From contig CM050449.1 in the NCBI GenBank assembly GCA_027563935.2, forward strand, positions 43,746,507-43,810,506: DNA of 64,000 bases, read 5' to 3'. The first letter of the stretch is position 1; each line of letters starts with the position of its first letter. This DNA is from Costus lasius. Taxonomy: Eukaryota; Streptophyta; Magnoliopsida; Zingiberales; Costaceae. Below, piece by piece: positions 47,444-59,636 of the stretch. A model generated the notes under the pieces. That model saw only the letters and a list, made by a program, of their open reading frames with translations, made no database searches and was not told the DNA's origin. Both the position numbers and the translations under genes were made by a program.

Positions 47444-47523
47444 TTAAATGAAGAATAAATCAATAGTGTAAAACAACGTCTGAATCAATGCATGAAAACT
47501 AAAAATCAAACAAAAACTTGGGT

Positions 47524-47930
47524 TGCCTCCCAAGAGCGCTAGGTTTAGGTCGGTAGCTCGACCATGAGAGTTTTCAGAGTTGCAAATTTGTGGGGTCTGA
47601 GAGAGCAAGATCTTCCTCTCTTTCGACCCGCTCATCTCAAAGTAGTGCTTGAGGCGGTGCCCGTTAACTATGAAACTTCCAGTTCGTTCTGTCCAAATTG
47701 TGATGACACCATATGGTTGAACTTTCTGAACTGTGAAAGGGCCGAACAATCTCGTGCGAATCTTTCCTGCAAATAGCTGAAGTCTTGAATTAAATAGAAG
47801 TACTTTGTCCCCTTCATGAAATTCTTTCTTTGCAATGTGCTTGTCATGCCAAAACTTGGTGCGTGCTTTGTAGCTCTTGGCATCTTTAGTGGGGTTTATC
47901 AGGGTGGGTCCCAATGGTTCCATTTCACTT
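47524..47930 (-). pseudogene. J integrase C-terminal remnant
   Basis: The minus-strand frame reads RTKFWHDKHIAKKEF, EGDKVLLFNSRLQLF and then VNGHRLKHYFE. This is the C-terminal part of gypsy integrase typical of Athila-like elements. It is followed by a GGGAGGCAACCCAAG word (read on the minus strand, 47516-47530) that commonly follows pol in such elements. The catalytic core, RNase H and RT are missing: upstream sequence joins directly to protease at about 47930-47950. Confidence 0.8.
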
Positions 47931-47947
47931 CTATAGGGCTCAACATT

Positions 47948-48597
47948 CTATGTACCCTCTTCCAGAATGTCAATACTGTAGCATGTGCCTGCAAGAGAAG
48001 GATTTTTCAAGGTGTTAGTTAAATCAAATTGAATAATGTTGCCACATATGTTCAAAGACAGTTTCTCATGCTTGACATCCATGACAGTGCCTGCAGTAGC
48101 AAGAAACGGTCTCCCCAGAATGATAGGGAGCCTGTCATCCTCATCAATCTCCAAAATAATAAAATCAGCAGGAATAAAGTAATCTCCTACTTTAACAAGT
48201 ACGTCCTCTAAAAAACCAACTGGGTGACGCACAGATCTGTCTGCAAGCTGTATAGAAATACTAGTTGGTTGCAAATCCCCTAGATCTAGCCTTTTACAAA
48301 GTGATTATGGCATGAGGCTAACGCTTGCTCCTAGATCGTACAAAGCTCTCTGAAAGGACATCTCCCCAATCTGGTAGGGTATGAAGAAACTGCCTGGGTC
48401 TTTAAGCTTCTGAGGGAGCTTGTTCTGAATGATGGCGCTGCACTCCTCAGTAACTGTAACGGTCCCTTGCCCTCTTTCAGGAATTTTGCGTAAGTTGGCA
48501 TTTGCGAAAGAGCATCAACGAAAGGGATGTTAATATAAAGTTTCTTCAATACTTCTAAAAACTTACCGAACAGCTTGTCTAATTTAGCCTTGACAAG
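47948..48597 (-). pseudogene. J gag C-terminus and aspartic protease remnant
   Basis: The minus strand reads KAKLDKLFGKFLEVLKKLYINIP and DALSQMPTYAKFLKE, then, after a frameshift near 48470, EECSAI. The protease active site follows as LYDLGASVSLMP (near 48320), and the flap-to-end segment reads LADRSVRHPVGFLEDV and ILGRPFLATAGTVMD. This order is typical of Athila-type gag-pol. A stop follows the active site near 48305. G2 interrupts it at 48597/57821 with an ACAAG duplication, so its N-terminal continuation should lie right of 57820, but none is clear there. Confidence 0.83.
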
Positions 48598-51253
48598 TGT
48601 AACATCCCCTCAAAATAAACCCCAATCACAGACAGAAACCGCGGAAGATAGGGAATGTCACACACAAACGACAAGACAGATGCTAGGGAATAATAGCTTA
48701 CACAAAACGATACGAAAAATTTTGGCAGCATGTCCCCAGAAACACTAAGAAAATTCCTGTACATGCTCCATAATATAACAATATGGGTCGACATCCCGAC
48801 CACAAACTAAAACACACCAATTCGAAACAAAATTCTCTGAACGACAGCACATCATCAAGTTAATAAAACCACGGTAATCAAATAATTCTAGACATAACAG
48901 AATTCACCGAAAACAGGCTTAAGCCCTCGGTTTACAATCGTATCAAAACCAAATGCCAACCCGGCAACAGATATCACAGTACTCAAAAAGAAATAGACAC
49001 ATCCGGCTAACATGTCCATGAATCAAAAGTCATAAAACTTTGGCCACATCCGGCCCTCAAGATATCACAGGCTCGCAGGCCCCAACATATCAAGTCAGAA
49101 AGCAAAATATCCACTAAGCTGTAGGCTCCTGCCCTGCATCTGGAAATATAGTGGAATGAGCTACACAGCTCAGTGAGTAGATAGTCTCGTTCGACCATCC
49201 ACTAATATGCAACCCAAAAATAGATGCAGATATCTTTTCAAAAACTTTTAATAGAAGATGACAAAGCATGATACATAATAAAGCTGATAACCATAAATCA
49301 CAATCATGATCATAAATCAATACCCCCACAATCCCGGGCAACAAGATCACAAAACAGCCTAACCGGCTAACAGAATCAGACTCACGCAACTATTGTCCAG
49401 TGATTACAGAACTGACCCCGAGGGTCCAACCCGGCCTTCGTCAAGGCACTGAGAGTAACTTGCGTAACAAACATTGGTGAGGCCTAGATTCAAGAGGTGG
49501 CCCCCATCAGGTCACGACGTGGCACTTTGCTCTACGACACTCAACCACACCCCCTTACCGGGAACACAAAACCCCCACAACTGGGAAACAAGAACAGAAC
49601 AGAAGGTGAATGAATTCAAGAGGTGGCCCCCGTCTGACCAAGACGTGGCACTTTGCTTCAAACACCCAACTCTCAAAAGGTTTATCACCTGGACAAAATA
49701 CCCTTAACACAAACCGGAAACCTGAACCTCTAACCTGGTCACTAGACTCTAGAACAGTCCCTCCATTACCGGAAACATGTCAGAATAGGATGGGTGGATT
49801 CCCCAACCCCAAATCAGAATGACTGTTCACCGAGTGCTCTAGTTGACCCTTAGGTTCAGTCCACTCAAGTCTAGGACTCTTATCCTCAATCATACAACAC
49901 GAACATTATCTCAGACTCCACATCAATCAAGTTCAGGAAAGGTCCTTAGATTTCATGCAAGCATGGTTTAACCTTTTCTAAGTTATCATCCAAAGTTATC
50001 AATCACTATTTCATGTCATTACTTTCTACATACACCATTCAATTAAAAATACATAATAATACAGAAAATTCACCAAATTTCGTTCACAATTAACATAAAT
50101 GCAGAATATCATATATTCAAAGTTTTCTACTAGTTCTGATAACAAAAGACAGAAATACCCCTAGTTCAAAGTTTAAGTCATGCATGAAAACTTATCCAAA
50201 AATCTCATAAAAATAATCATTACATCCCTCATGATCCCTAGATTCGTAATTTCAAGTTTTCCCCAATTTTAACTAGAAAATTTACCGAATTACCCCTAGG
50301 TCAATCTCAGTCAACAGAAACTTTTATTTCTAAAAATTCTCAGAAAAATACAGTAGAGTCCTCATATACCTAATTTCATGAATATCAGGTTTTCCCCAAA
50401 TTTTACCCATACATTTGGGCGTAATTTCATGAAGAAGGGGCGAAATTCTCATTCAAGCCCTAATCTTCATGCAATTGAAATTCTAAGGCTACATACATGT
50501 TTAATCAAGGTCTAATTTATGATTAGGAGTCTTAAAAACGAAAAGCCCTAATTCTCATGCAACCTAGGGTTTCGAATTTTGGAGAAAAGCAAGAAAACAT
50601 GTACAAGTTTGCAAGCATGAGTTCATATCATAATTCTATCCCTTAATCCTCTCTAAATCAAGCAACACATACAATTTTCGTGAACTAGGTGAAGGAGAAC
50701 ATCCACTCACCTTGTTTTCGGTTCTTCCAAGCCAACACCCTCACGCCACTCACGCCACACAAGACGCCGGAACCACCCAAAAGCCGCCGGAAAATCGCCT
50801 CCACCACCTCTTGCCGCCGGCCACAAGAAGAGGAGAAGGAGAAGAAGCAAGCCGCCACTTCACCAAGGGAAGAAAATCGTGGGCAAAGAGAAAAACGAGG
50901 GTGAACACGATTTCCCCCAAATTTTCGTTTTTTTTTCAAGCCTCTAACGAATCCAAACCCAAAAGCCAACATAAGTGGAAGATCCAATAACCCTTTAGTA
51001 TAAGTTAATCTCCACTTTACCCTTATCAAAGGCTCTTACCCTTTTCTAACAAGAAGACACCCCTAGCCTAGTGGCGTGCAGCACACATTCTAAGCCTTAA
51101 GTCGCAGGTTCGAATCCTCTCCGCGACACATATTTTTACATAGCAGGGAAAATACACAAATCAAGACATTTTCTCAATGAAAAACTTCCACAAACATGCT
51201 AAATAATCAAAACTTTATTTTTCTTACCTGCTAATAAATTTCTGGATCTTACA
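48598..51253 (-). repeat. G2 3' LTR
   Basis: It is 2656 bp, starting TGTAACATCC and ending GATCTTACA on the plus strand. It parallels the G1 LTR throughout but differs by many substitutions and small indels. Repeated ORFs (49474-49822, 50685-51029 and others) are the same LTR fragments as in the right copy and are not supported as genes. Confidence 0.93.
51058..51135 (+). other. tRNA-like Pol III module in G2 left LTR
   Basis: TAGCCTAGTGG (51064-51074) and GGTTCGAATCC (51107-51117) lie 43 bases apart, antisense to G2. The B-box hairpin is closed by GTCGC/GCGAC. Confidence 0.6.
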
Positions 51254-51267
51254 TTCCTCCCCCCTTA
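51254..51267 (-). other. G2 polypurine tract
   Basis: Read on the minus strand this is AAGGGGGGAGGAA next to the LTR start TGTAAGATCC, equivalent to 8199-8211 in G1. Confidence 0.8.
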
Positions 51268-51282
51268 AAAAGCTTTAGTCCT

Positions 51283-54200
51283 CTAAAGCTCACCGTCCAA
51301 ATCATCAAACATCTGAATACTGCAGTGAAAACTGTTATTGTAGGTGAACTCTATCAAGGCTAAATCACTGTCCCACTCAGAGCTCCAATCTACTACATAA
51401 GCCCTCAGCAAATCCTCCAAAGTCTGAATAGTACGCTCTGACTGACCATCTGACTGCGGATGGTAGGCGGTACTAAAACTCAACTTTATGCCAAGACCCT
51501 CATGCAAGCTCTTCCAGAATCTGGAAAGGAATCTGGAACCGCGGTCTGATACAATATCCACAGGCACTCCATGTAATCTGACTATCTCATCGATGTACAG
51601 CTTAGCCAGCCGATCGAGTGGGTAAGTCATCCGAATAGGTAAAAAGTGTGCAGCCTTCGTGAGCCTGTCAACGATGACCCAAACCGCATCATACCCTCTC
51701 CTGGTCCGAGGCAACCCACAAACAAAGTCCATACTAATGCACTCCCACTTCCACTGTGGAATAGGGAGCGGCTGCAATAATCCCCCAGGTCTCTGGTGTT
51801 CGGCCTTCACAGTCTGACAGGTCAAACACCGAGATACGAACACCGCGACCTCCTTCTTCATGCCCGGCCACCAGAAATCTTTCTTTAAATCCTGATACAT
51901 TTTTGTAACTCCGGGATGCAAGGAATACTTGGAGTTATGACCCTCCTCCAAGATCTCTCTCCTCAGACTAGGTTCCTCAGGGACACACACCCTTCCACGG
52001 AACCGCAGAATATTATCACCAGATACACTGAAATCCTCCACTGACCCGGCAGCCATCCTCTCTCTGATCTGAACTAGACTCGGATCTACCAGCTGCTGAT
52101 CCCTGATCCTCTGTAGTAAAGCAGACTGAACCCGGAGAAAAGCCACATATCCAGACTGAACTCTGGGAGACACCTCAACCCTGAGCTCTCGGAACTCCTG
52201 CAATAACTGCCACTCACTGACCCTCAGTGCGGCTACAGAAGTAACTGGGTGTCTGCTCAATGCATCAGCTACCACATTGGCTTTCCCGGCCTGATACTGA
52301 ATAGAGAAATCATATTCCTTTATTAGCTCCATCCACCTTCTCTGCCTCATATTCAACTCCTTCTGAGTGAAAATATACTTGAGACTCTGATGATCAGTAA
52401 ACAAGTCAAACTCCTGTCCCAATAGATAGTGGCGCCATATCTTCAGTGCAAAAACCACTGCCGCCAACTCCAAATCATGTGTGGGATAGTTTAACTCATA
52501 CTCCTTCAGTTGCCGCGAAGCATAAGCTACCACGGCCCCTTTCTGCATCAGGACGCAGCCAAGTCCTTTGCCTGAGGCATCAGTATAAACAGTAAACCTC
52601 TCCCCATCAGTAGGAATGATAAGGATGGGTATACTGGTCAATCTCCTTTTTAGCTCCTGGAAGCTTTCCTCACACTTCTCGTCCCAAATAAACTTAGCCT
52701 CTTTCCTAGTCAGCTTGGTTAAGGGACCCGCCAACTTGGAGAACCCCTCCACAAACCTCCTGTAATATCCTGCTAATCACAGAAAGCTCCGGATCTCTGT
52801 GGCACTAGTTGGTCTTCCCCAGTTCAGGATAGCCTGTACCTTCACTGGATCCACAGACACGCCCTGACCAGATATCACATGCCCCAAAAAGCTGATCTGA
52901 TCCAACCAAAACTCGCACTTGCTGGCCTTAGCATACAACTGGTGTTTCCTCAGAATTTCTAGTACCCTGCGCAAGTCCCTAGCGTGATCCTGAGAAGTAC
53001 GGGAGTATACCAGTATATCATCTATGAACACCACCACACAAGTGTCTAACAGCTCATAAAACACCCTGTTCATCAGATCCATAAAAACAGCAGGTGCATT
53101 GGTCAGTCCAAAAGGCATAACTACAAACTCGTAATGCCCATACCTGGTCCTGAAAGCAGTCTTCAGGATATCTTCATCCTTGACCCTGAGCTGATGGTAT
53201 CCTGACCTCAGATCGATCTTGGAGAACACAGTGGCACCCTGCAACTGATCGAACAGATCATCTATCCTCGGAAGGGGATACTTATTCTTTACAGTCACTT
53301 GATTCAGTTGACGGTAATCTATGCACATTCTCAGTGTTCCGTCCTTCTTCTTTACAAACAAGACTGGCGCTCCCCAGGGTGAAGCACTCGGTCTGATATA
53401 GCCCTTTTCAAGCAGTTCCTCTAACTGCTTCTTCAACTCAGCTAACTCTGAGGTGGCCAAACGATAAGGAGCCTTTGATATTGGACCTGTACCAGGCATC
53501 AGCTCAATACCAAACTCCACATCCCTGTGGGGAGGCAAACCTGAAAACTCATCTGAGAATACATCAGGAAACTCACAGACTACCTCTATCTGAGCTAAGT
53601 ATGGATTTGAGTCTTCTTGCACCTTAACATGTGCAAGGTATCCTTTGCACCCACTGGCTAGCAACTTGCTGGCATGCACAAATGATATCACATGTGGCCC
53701 TTGATCAGACACCAGGCCTCTTACCAGCAGATGACTCCCATCCTGAAGATGCAGAGTAACAATCTTCTCAAAGCAATCCACTGTAGCGTGGTGAGAAGAT
53801 AGCCAATCCATGCCTAGGATCAAATCATAATCCTGCATGCCTAGTAGTATCAAATCAACTAGAAACTCGTACTGCTCTACGTGAATAACACAGTCAGGGT
53901 AGACTATGTCAGTGGATAAACTATCCCCCAATGGCGTACATACTAAAACCGTGTAATCTAGTATTCTAGGTGAGACAGGTAGTCTAGAAGCAAAATTAGC
54001 AGACACAAAGGACAAATTGGACCCCGGATCAAACAGAATACGAGCTAAGTGATCAAAAACATGTAAAGTACCTTCCACGACGGATCGGGAAGCTCGAGTG
54101 TCCTTCTCTGCTATAGCGTAGACTCTGGCCTGGACAGCTGGTCTATCGGTACCCCGGATCTGTGACCTAGGCGCCTTGCAATCCTTGATCCTATGCCCCA

Positions 54201-55115
54201 CTTTTCCGCAATTGAAGCACGCCCCGGACTTCTTGTGGCAGTCCGCCCTCAGGTGACCTTTGGCCCCACAATGGTAGCAGACTCTGTCCTCTACCCGGCC
54301 ATCAGTACTCTGCTGCTGTGACTGAGATGTCTGCTGCGGTCTCTGAGTTCCCTTCCCCTGATACGGTATATATCGGTCTCTCTTCTGGTCCTTCCCCTTA
54401 TGGAATTTCCTATTGCCTCCCCCAGTTTGCTGGGGAACCGGTGTCACAGCTGTAGGGGCTACAACTAGGGCTGTCTCAGTCTGCTCCTCCAGGATGTACT
54501 TCTCTGCGGTGCGTGCACGATCCAGCATCTCAGCATAAGTCTCCAAGTGCTGTAGTCCCACCTTTTGTCTGATATCCCTTCTGAGACCCCTGAGAAATTT
54601 CTTAGCTCGCCTATCCTCAGTATTTATCAAATGTGGAGCATATTTCCCAAGCTTTGAGAACAACAAGTCATACTGATCCACCGTCATGTCCCCTTGTTCC
54701 AGATGGATGAACTCCACTTCCCTGTCCTCAACCATGCTAGTGGGAAAGAATTTCTCATTGAACCGGGACAAGAAGTATTGCCACGTCACCGGTTCAGATC
54801 TGTCCACCGCGAGTCTCAGCTCACTCTTCCACCACACATCTGCGTCACAACGCATCATATAAGCGGCCAAACATAGTCTGTCCTCATCTGAACACCGCAT
54901 CACTTGGAAAATCTTCTCCAAGCCGGAAAGCCAGTCCTCTGCCGTCCTGTAATCTGGACTCCCATAAAAAGAACTAGGGCCCAACCGCTGGAATTCACCC
55001 ACAAGCAAGGCATAGCGCCTATGGGTGTCCTCCGGCAAGCTCACCCCCGGGCCCGAGTCAGACTCAGACCCCCGCCCCTGCGTCGGTATCTGTGTCTGAG
55101 ACATAAGCTGCACCT
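51283..55115 (-). pseudogene. G2 gag-pol polyprotein, broken
   Basis: Minus strand, in order: gag from about 55100 ([14 protein letters not shown] start), two zinc knuckles ([14 protein letters not shown] and [14 protein letters not shown], both complete), protease ([12 protein letters not shown], near 54030), RT (FIDDILVYS, near 53020), RNase H (TDASGKGLG, near 52575), integrase HHCC region (near 51900) and core ([22 protein letters not shown]). A TGA at 52777-52779 replaces the Gly codon of G1 between RT and RNase H. Gag lacks its normal start. The core is joined after SIQM directly to the last codons FDDLDGEL, removing about 0.6 kb of integrase tail and chromodomain that G1 still has. Confidence 0.93.
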
Positions 55116-55152
55116 CCTCAGCAAATCCTCCAAAGTCTGAATAGTACGCTCT
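55116..55152 (-). other. Filler copied from G2 integrase in place of gag head
   Basis: These 37 bases are identical to 51403-51439 in the integrase region of the same element and in the same orientation. They sit between gag and the remains of the PBS (CATACCA at 55153-55159). G1 has about 0.3 kb here encoding the Q-rich gag N-terminus and the leader. Confidence 0.85.
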
Positions 55153-55162
55153 CATACCACTC

Positions 55163-57820
55163 TGTAACATCCCCTCAAAATAAACCCCAATCACAGACAG
55201 AAACCGCGGAAGATAGGGAATGTCACACACAAACGACAAGACAGATGCTAGGGAATAATAGCTTACACAAAACGATACGAAAAATTTTGGCAGCATGTCC
55301 CCAGAAACACTAAGAAAATTCCTGTACATGCTCCATAATATAACAATATGGGTCGACATCCCGACCACAAACTAAAACACGCCAATTCGAAACAAAATTC
55401 TCTGAACGACAGCACATCATCAAGTTAATAAAACCACGGTAATCAAATAATTCTAGACATAACAGAATTCACCGAAAACAGGCTTAAGCCCTCGGTTTAC
55501 AATCGTATCAAAACCAAATGCCAACCCGGCAACAGATATCACAGTACTCAAAAAGAAATAGCCACATCCGGCTAACATGTCCATGAATCAAAAGTCATAA
55601 AACTTTGGCCACATCCGGCCCTCAAGATATCACAGGCTCGCAGGCCCCAACATATCAAGTCAGAAAGCAAAATATCCACTAAGCTGTAGGCTCCTGCCCT
55701 GCATCTGGAAATATAGTGGAATGAGCTACACAGCTCAGTGAGTAGATAGTCTCGTTCGACCATCCACTAATATGCAACCCAAAAATAGATGCAGATATCT
55801 TTTCAAAAACTTTTAATAGAAGATGACAAAGCATGATACATAATAAAGCTGATAACCATAAATCACAATCATGATCATAAATCAATACCCCCACAATCCC
55901 GGGCAACAAGATCACAAAATAGCCTAACCGGCTAACAGACTCAGACTCACGCAACTATTGTCCAGTGATTACAGAACTGACCCCGAGGGTCCAACCCGGC
56001 CTTCGTCAAGGCACAGAGAGTAACTTGCGCAACAAACATTGGTGAGGCCTAGATTCAAGAGGTGGCCCCCGTCAGGTCACGACGTGGCACTTTGCTCTAC
56101 GACACTCAACCACACCCCCTTATCGGGAACACAAAACCCCCACAACTGGGAAACAAGAACAGAACAGAAGGTGAATGAATTCAAGAGGTGGCCCCCGTCT
56201 GACCAAGACGTGGCACTTTGCTTCAAACACCCAACTCTCAAAAGGTTTATCACCTGGACAAAATACCCTTAACACAAACCGGAAACCTGAACCTCTAACC
56301 TGGTCACTAGACTCTAGAACAGTCCCTCCATTACCGGAAACATGTCAGAATAGGATGGGTGGATTCCCCAACCCCAAATCAGAATGACTGTTCACCGAGT
56401 GCTCTAGTTGACCCTTAGGTTCAGTCCACTCAAGTCTAGGACTCTTATCCTCAATCATACAACACGAACATTATCTCAGACTCCACATCAATCAAGTTCA
56501 GGAAAGGTCCTTAGATTTCATGCAAGCATGGTTTAACCTTTTCTAAGTTATCATCCAAAGTTATCAATCACTATTTCATGTCATTACTTTCTACATACAC
56601 CATTCAATTAAAAATACATAATAATACAGAAAATTCACCAAATTTCGTTCACAATTAACATAAATGCAGAATATCATATATTCAAAGTTTTCTACTAGTT
56701 CTGATAACAAAAGACAGAAATACCCCTAGTTCAAAGTTTAAGTCATGCATGAAAACTTATCCAAAAATCTCGTAAAAATAATCATTACATCCCTCATGAT
56801 CCCTAGATTCGTAATTTCAAGTTTTCCCCAATTTTAACTAGAAAATTTACCGAATTACCCCTAGGTCAATCTCAGTCAACAGAAACTTTTATTTCTAAAA
56901 ATTCTCAGAAAAATACAGTAGAGTCCTCATATACCTAATTTCATGAATATCAGGTTTTCCCCAAATTTTACCCATACATTTGGGCGTAATTTCATGAAGA
57001 AGGGGCGAAATTCTCATTCAAGCCCTAATCTTCATGCAATTGAAATTCTAAGGCTACATACATGTTTAATCAAGGTCTAATTTATGATTAGGAGTCTTAA
57101 AAACGAAAAGCCCTAATTCTCATGCAACCTAGGGTTTCGAATTTTGGAGAAAAGCAAGAAAACATGTACAAGTTTGCAAGCATGAGTTCATATCATAATT
57201 CTATCCCTTAATCCTCTCTAAATCAAGCAACACATACAATTTTCGTGAACTAGGTGAAGGAGAACATCCACTCACCTTGTTTTCGGTTCTTCCAAGCCAA
57301 CACCCACACGCCACTCACGCCACACAAGACGCCGGAACCACCCAAAAGCCGCCGGAAAATCGCCTCCACCACCTCTTGCCGCCGGCCACAAGAAGAGGAG
57401 AAGGAGAAAAAGCAAGCTTCCACTTCACCAAGGGAAGAAAATCGTGGGCAAAGCGAAAAACGAGGGTGAACACGATTTCCCCCAAATTTTTGTTTTTTTT
57501 TTTCAAGCCTCTAACGAATCCAAACCCAAAAGCCAACATAAGTGGAAGATCCAATAACCCTTTAGTATAAGTTAATCTCCACTTTACCCTTATCAAAGGC
57601 TCTTACCCTTTTCTAACAAGAAGACACCCCTAGCCTAGTGGCGTGCAGCACACATTCTAAGCCTTAAGTCGCAGGTTCGAATCCTCTCCGCGACACATAT
57701 TTTTACATAGCAGGGAAAATACACAAATCAAGACATTTTCTCAATGAAAAACTTCCACAAACATGCTAAATAATCAAAACTTTATTTTTCTTACCTGCTA
57801 ATAAATTTCTGGATCTTACA
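55163..57820 (-). repeat. G2 5' LTR
   Basis: It is 2658 bp and nearly identical to 48598-51253; the differences seen are single bases (near 55919, 55925, 56106, 57306) and a T-run length change near 57490. It is followed by the ACAAG duplication. Confidence 0.93.
57625..57702 (+). other. tRNA-like Pol III module in G2 right LTR
   Basis: TAGCCTAGTGG (57631-57641) and GGTTCGAATCC (57674-57684) lie 43 bases apart, as in the other three G1/G2 LTRs. Confidence 0.6.
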
Positions 57821-57939
57821 ACAAGTGATGGAGTCATAGACTCCAATGAAGAGGTCCCAACCCCTCTCGAAGATAATTGGGCAGACTCCCCAGGCCCTGA
57901 GGAAGATACCCTAGAATTTTTGCCTCAAACGGAGTTCTA

Positions 57940-58440
57940 CAGCGCCCGACACGGCCAGGCCGTGCTTGCAAGCACGGCCGTAATCGTCCGCCCCGACACC
58001 TTCACGCCCGCTCCTTCAGCCGTGATCAGATCGGCGACATCACACCAACCTGGACACGGCCAGGCCGTGACCAAAGACACGGCCGTGAGACGGTCGGGCA
58101 AACACGCGAAAGACAGCACGACCAGAAGCACGGCTGGGACGCTGCCGTGAAAGTCTCGGCCAACTTCGACGCTCCTGAGCACGGGCGTGCCTACAAGCAC
58201 TGCCAGGCCGTGCTCCCTTCTGTGGATTTTGACCCCAAAAGCACGGCCGTGACGCTTCCCGTGAAAGTCACGGCCGACCTCGACGCCCCTGAACACGGCC
58301 GTGCCCCCAAGCACGGCCAGGCCATGCCTGCAGCCGTGAAATCTGACCCGGCCATGACACTGCCCATGAAGTTCTCGGCCAGCAACCCAGACGCCGAACA
58401 CGACCGTGATGCCAAGCACGGCCAGGCCGTGTTCAGCCCC
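57940..58440 (+). repeat. CACGGCCGTG-rich imperfect tandem repeats
   Basis: The palindromic core GGCCGTG with partner CACGGCC recurs more than a dozen times. Three longer units start near 58147, 58261 and 58367, with a period of about 106-114 bases; each opens with a GTGAAAGT-CGGCC-like word and carries CACGGCCAGGCC-type sequence. Similar palindrome-rich stretches are known, as far as I recall, from gypsy LTRs of other plants. Confidence 0.75.
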
Positions 58441-58994
58441 AGAAAGCCAAAGACGGTGATTTTCCACCCCATTCGACGTTCTCAGCAGTCCTCGCACCCT
58501 CCGGACCATTTTGTGGGAGTGATGAGCCATTCGACAGCCACGACATGCCGCATCCGCTCCGGCCACGTGGCTTCTCCTGCTTCCATGGCATCCCTTCAAC
58601 CGCTACCCATCACTCGGGGGCCACCTTGAGACTCGACCGCCGACCGTGACCAGTCCACCGACCACTACAACAACCGGGTCGTCAACTCGGCCCACGACAC
58701 CGCCAACAACGTGCAGAACTAGCCCACCATCAGTAAGTTTTGCTGCCTTGTGGCTGCTAGCTCGGAGATAGTGTAGCGTCACTTGGGTCTGGATAGCGAC
58801 CACGACTCTTTCACTCGACGCCTCACTCGATGCCTCACACCCATCGCATGAAGGAATCGCCCCAGGGAATAGTTGCTAGTTCTTTTTACTTTTTGGTAGT
58901 TAGATGGCATCTTGACCCTACTTTAGTTTGTTTTGGGTGGTTGGCTTCTCCAACTACCTCACATGTTTAGCTTTTGACCCTCTCTCCCTCTTGA

Positions 58995-59002
58995 TCTATA
59001 AA
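58995..59002 (+). promoter_or_regulatory. TATA box in element H LTR
   Basis: TATAAAAG is preceded by CTTGATC and followed by a G-rich leader, about 530 bases before the PBS. This position suits U3-R of the LTR. Confidence 0.7.
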
Positions 59003-59525
59003 AGAGGACGGAGGGCTGTGTGTTTTTTTAGTTTTTGTTGTAGTTTGCGCCTTCTCTTGCAAGGCCTTAGGTCCAACAAAACTCCGAGGAGCTCGCCTAG
59101 AGTTCCCTTGCCTCCTCTTTGTACGCTTCTTTTCAGCTTTCAATCAAAACACCCGGCGAACCCCGCTTGGGCGCCGAGTCCTTTGCATGTTCATCTTGCT
59201 GCGTTGTGTCTTGGATGAGTAAGCTTGGTTGGTTTCCATAGCATTGTGAAGGGCGTGCGCGTGTGCTTGCAAAACAAACATTGGCTCCGCGATCAAGGTG
59301 TGTATTTTCCGTTAGAGTTTCGATCCGTGGTTTCCTGTCGCTCCGAGTGTTGCTCAAGCTACATCTTGCGCTGTTTCCATCGGTTTTCTCCGTGGGTTTC
59401 CATCGATTGCGCACGCTTTCTATTCCCTTGTCTCAAGACCCTCTCCCGGATTTCCGCATCATAAGTCTCCCCCACCGTAGAGTACTACTCTAAGGAACCA
59501 TCCTATACATCCGCTGCATCAAATT

Positions 59526-59537
59526 TGGTATCAGAGG
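59526..59537 (+). other. Element H primer binding site
   Basis: TGGTATCAGAGG is complementary to initiator tRNA-Met and lies 111 bases before the gag ATG at 59637. Confidence 0.87.
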
Positions 59538-59636
59538 AGGTTGAAGCTAACTCTTGTCTAGCTTCGCCGGTCTCCCGCTGCATTTCATTCGGTTTTTTCG
59601 GGTTTCATTTCAGCATTCATTCGCATTTCCTGCATC

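Larger units (their letters stand above)
48598..57820 (-). mobile_element. Gypsy element G2 (Tekay/Del-like)
   Basis: This is a 9223-bp element on the minus strand, flanked by ACAAG (48593-48597 and 57821-57825). Its LTRs (48598-51253 and 55163-57820) appear almost identical, so the insertion is young. It is closely related to G1 but carries two internal losses: the Q-rich gag head with most of the leader, replaced by a 37-base filler, and the integrase C-terminus plus chromodomain. One stop lies between RT and RNase H. It cannot be autonomous, yet the near-identical LTRs suggest recent movement or conversion. Confidence 0.95.
57821..59521 (+). repeat. Probable 5' LTR of gypsy element H
   Basis: Its right end is GCATCA (59521), four bases before a PBS. 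A TATA box TATAAAAG lies at 58995-59002. The left boundary is not resolved: a TG occurs right after the G2 duplication at 57826, which would give about 1.7 kb, but no second LTR exists in the window for comparison. The left half is filled with GGCCGTG palindromes. ORFs on both strands (57920-58629, 59225-59493) arise from this GC-rich repeat sequence. Confidence 0.6.

Noticed and set aside
57826..57835. Start of the element H LTR at the first TG after G2
   Set aside because: It would require G2 to have inserted exactly at H's edge; without a second H LTR the boundary cannot be proved.
57920..58629. Protein-coding gene with HGQAV/EHGRA-like repeats
   Set aside because: The repeats follow from the GGCCGTG palindromes; ORFs of similar length exist on both strands.
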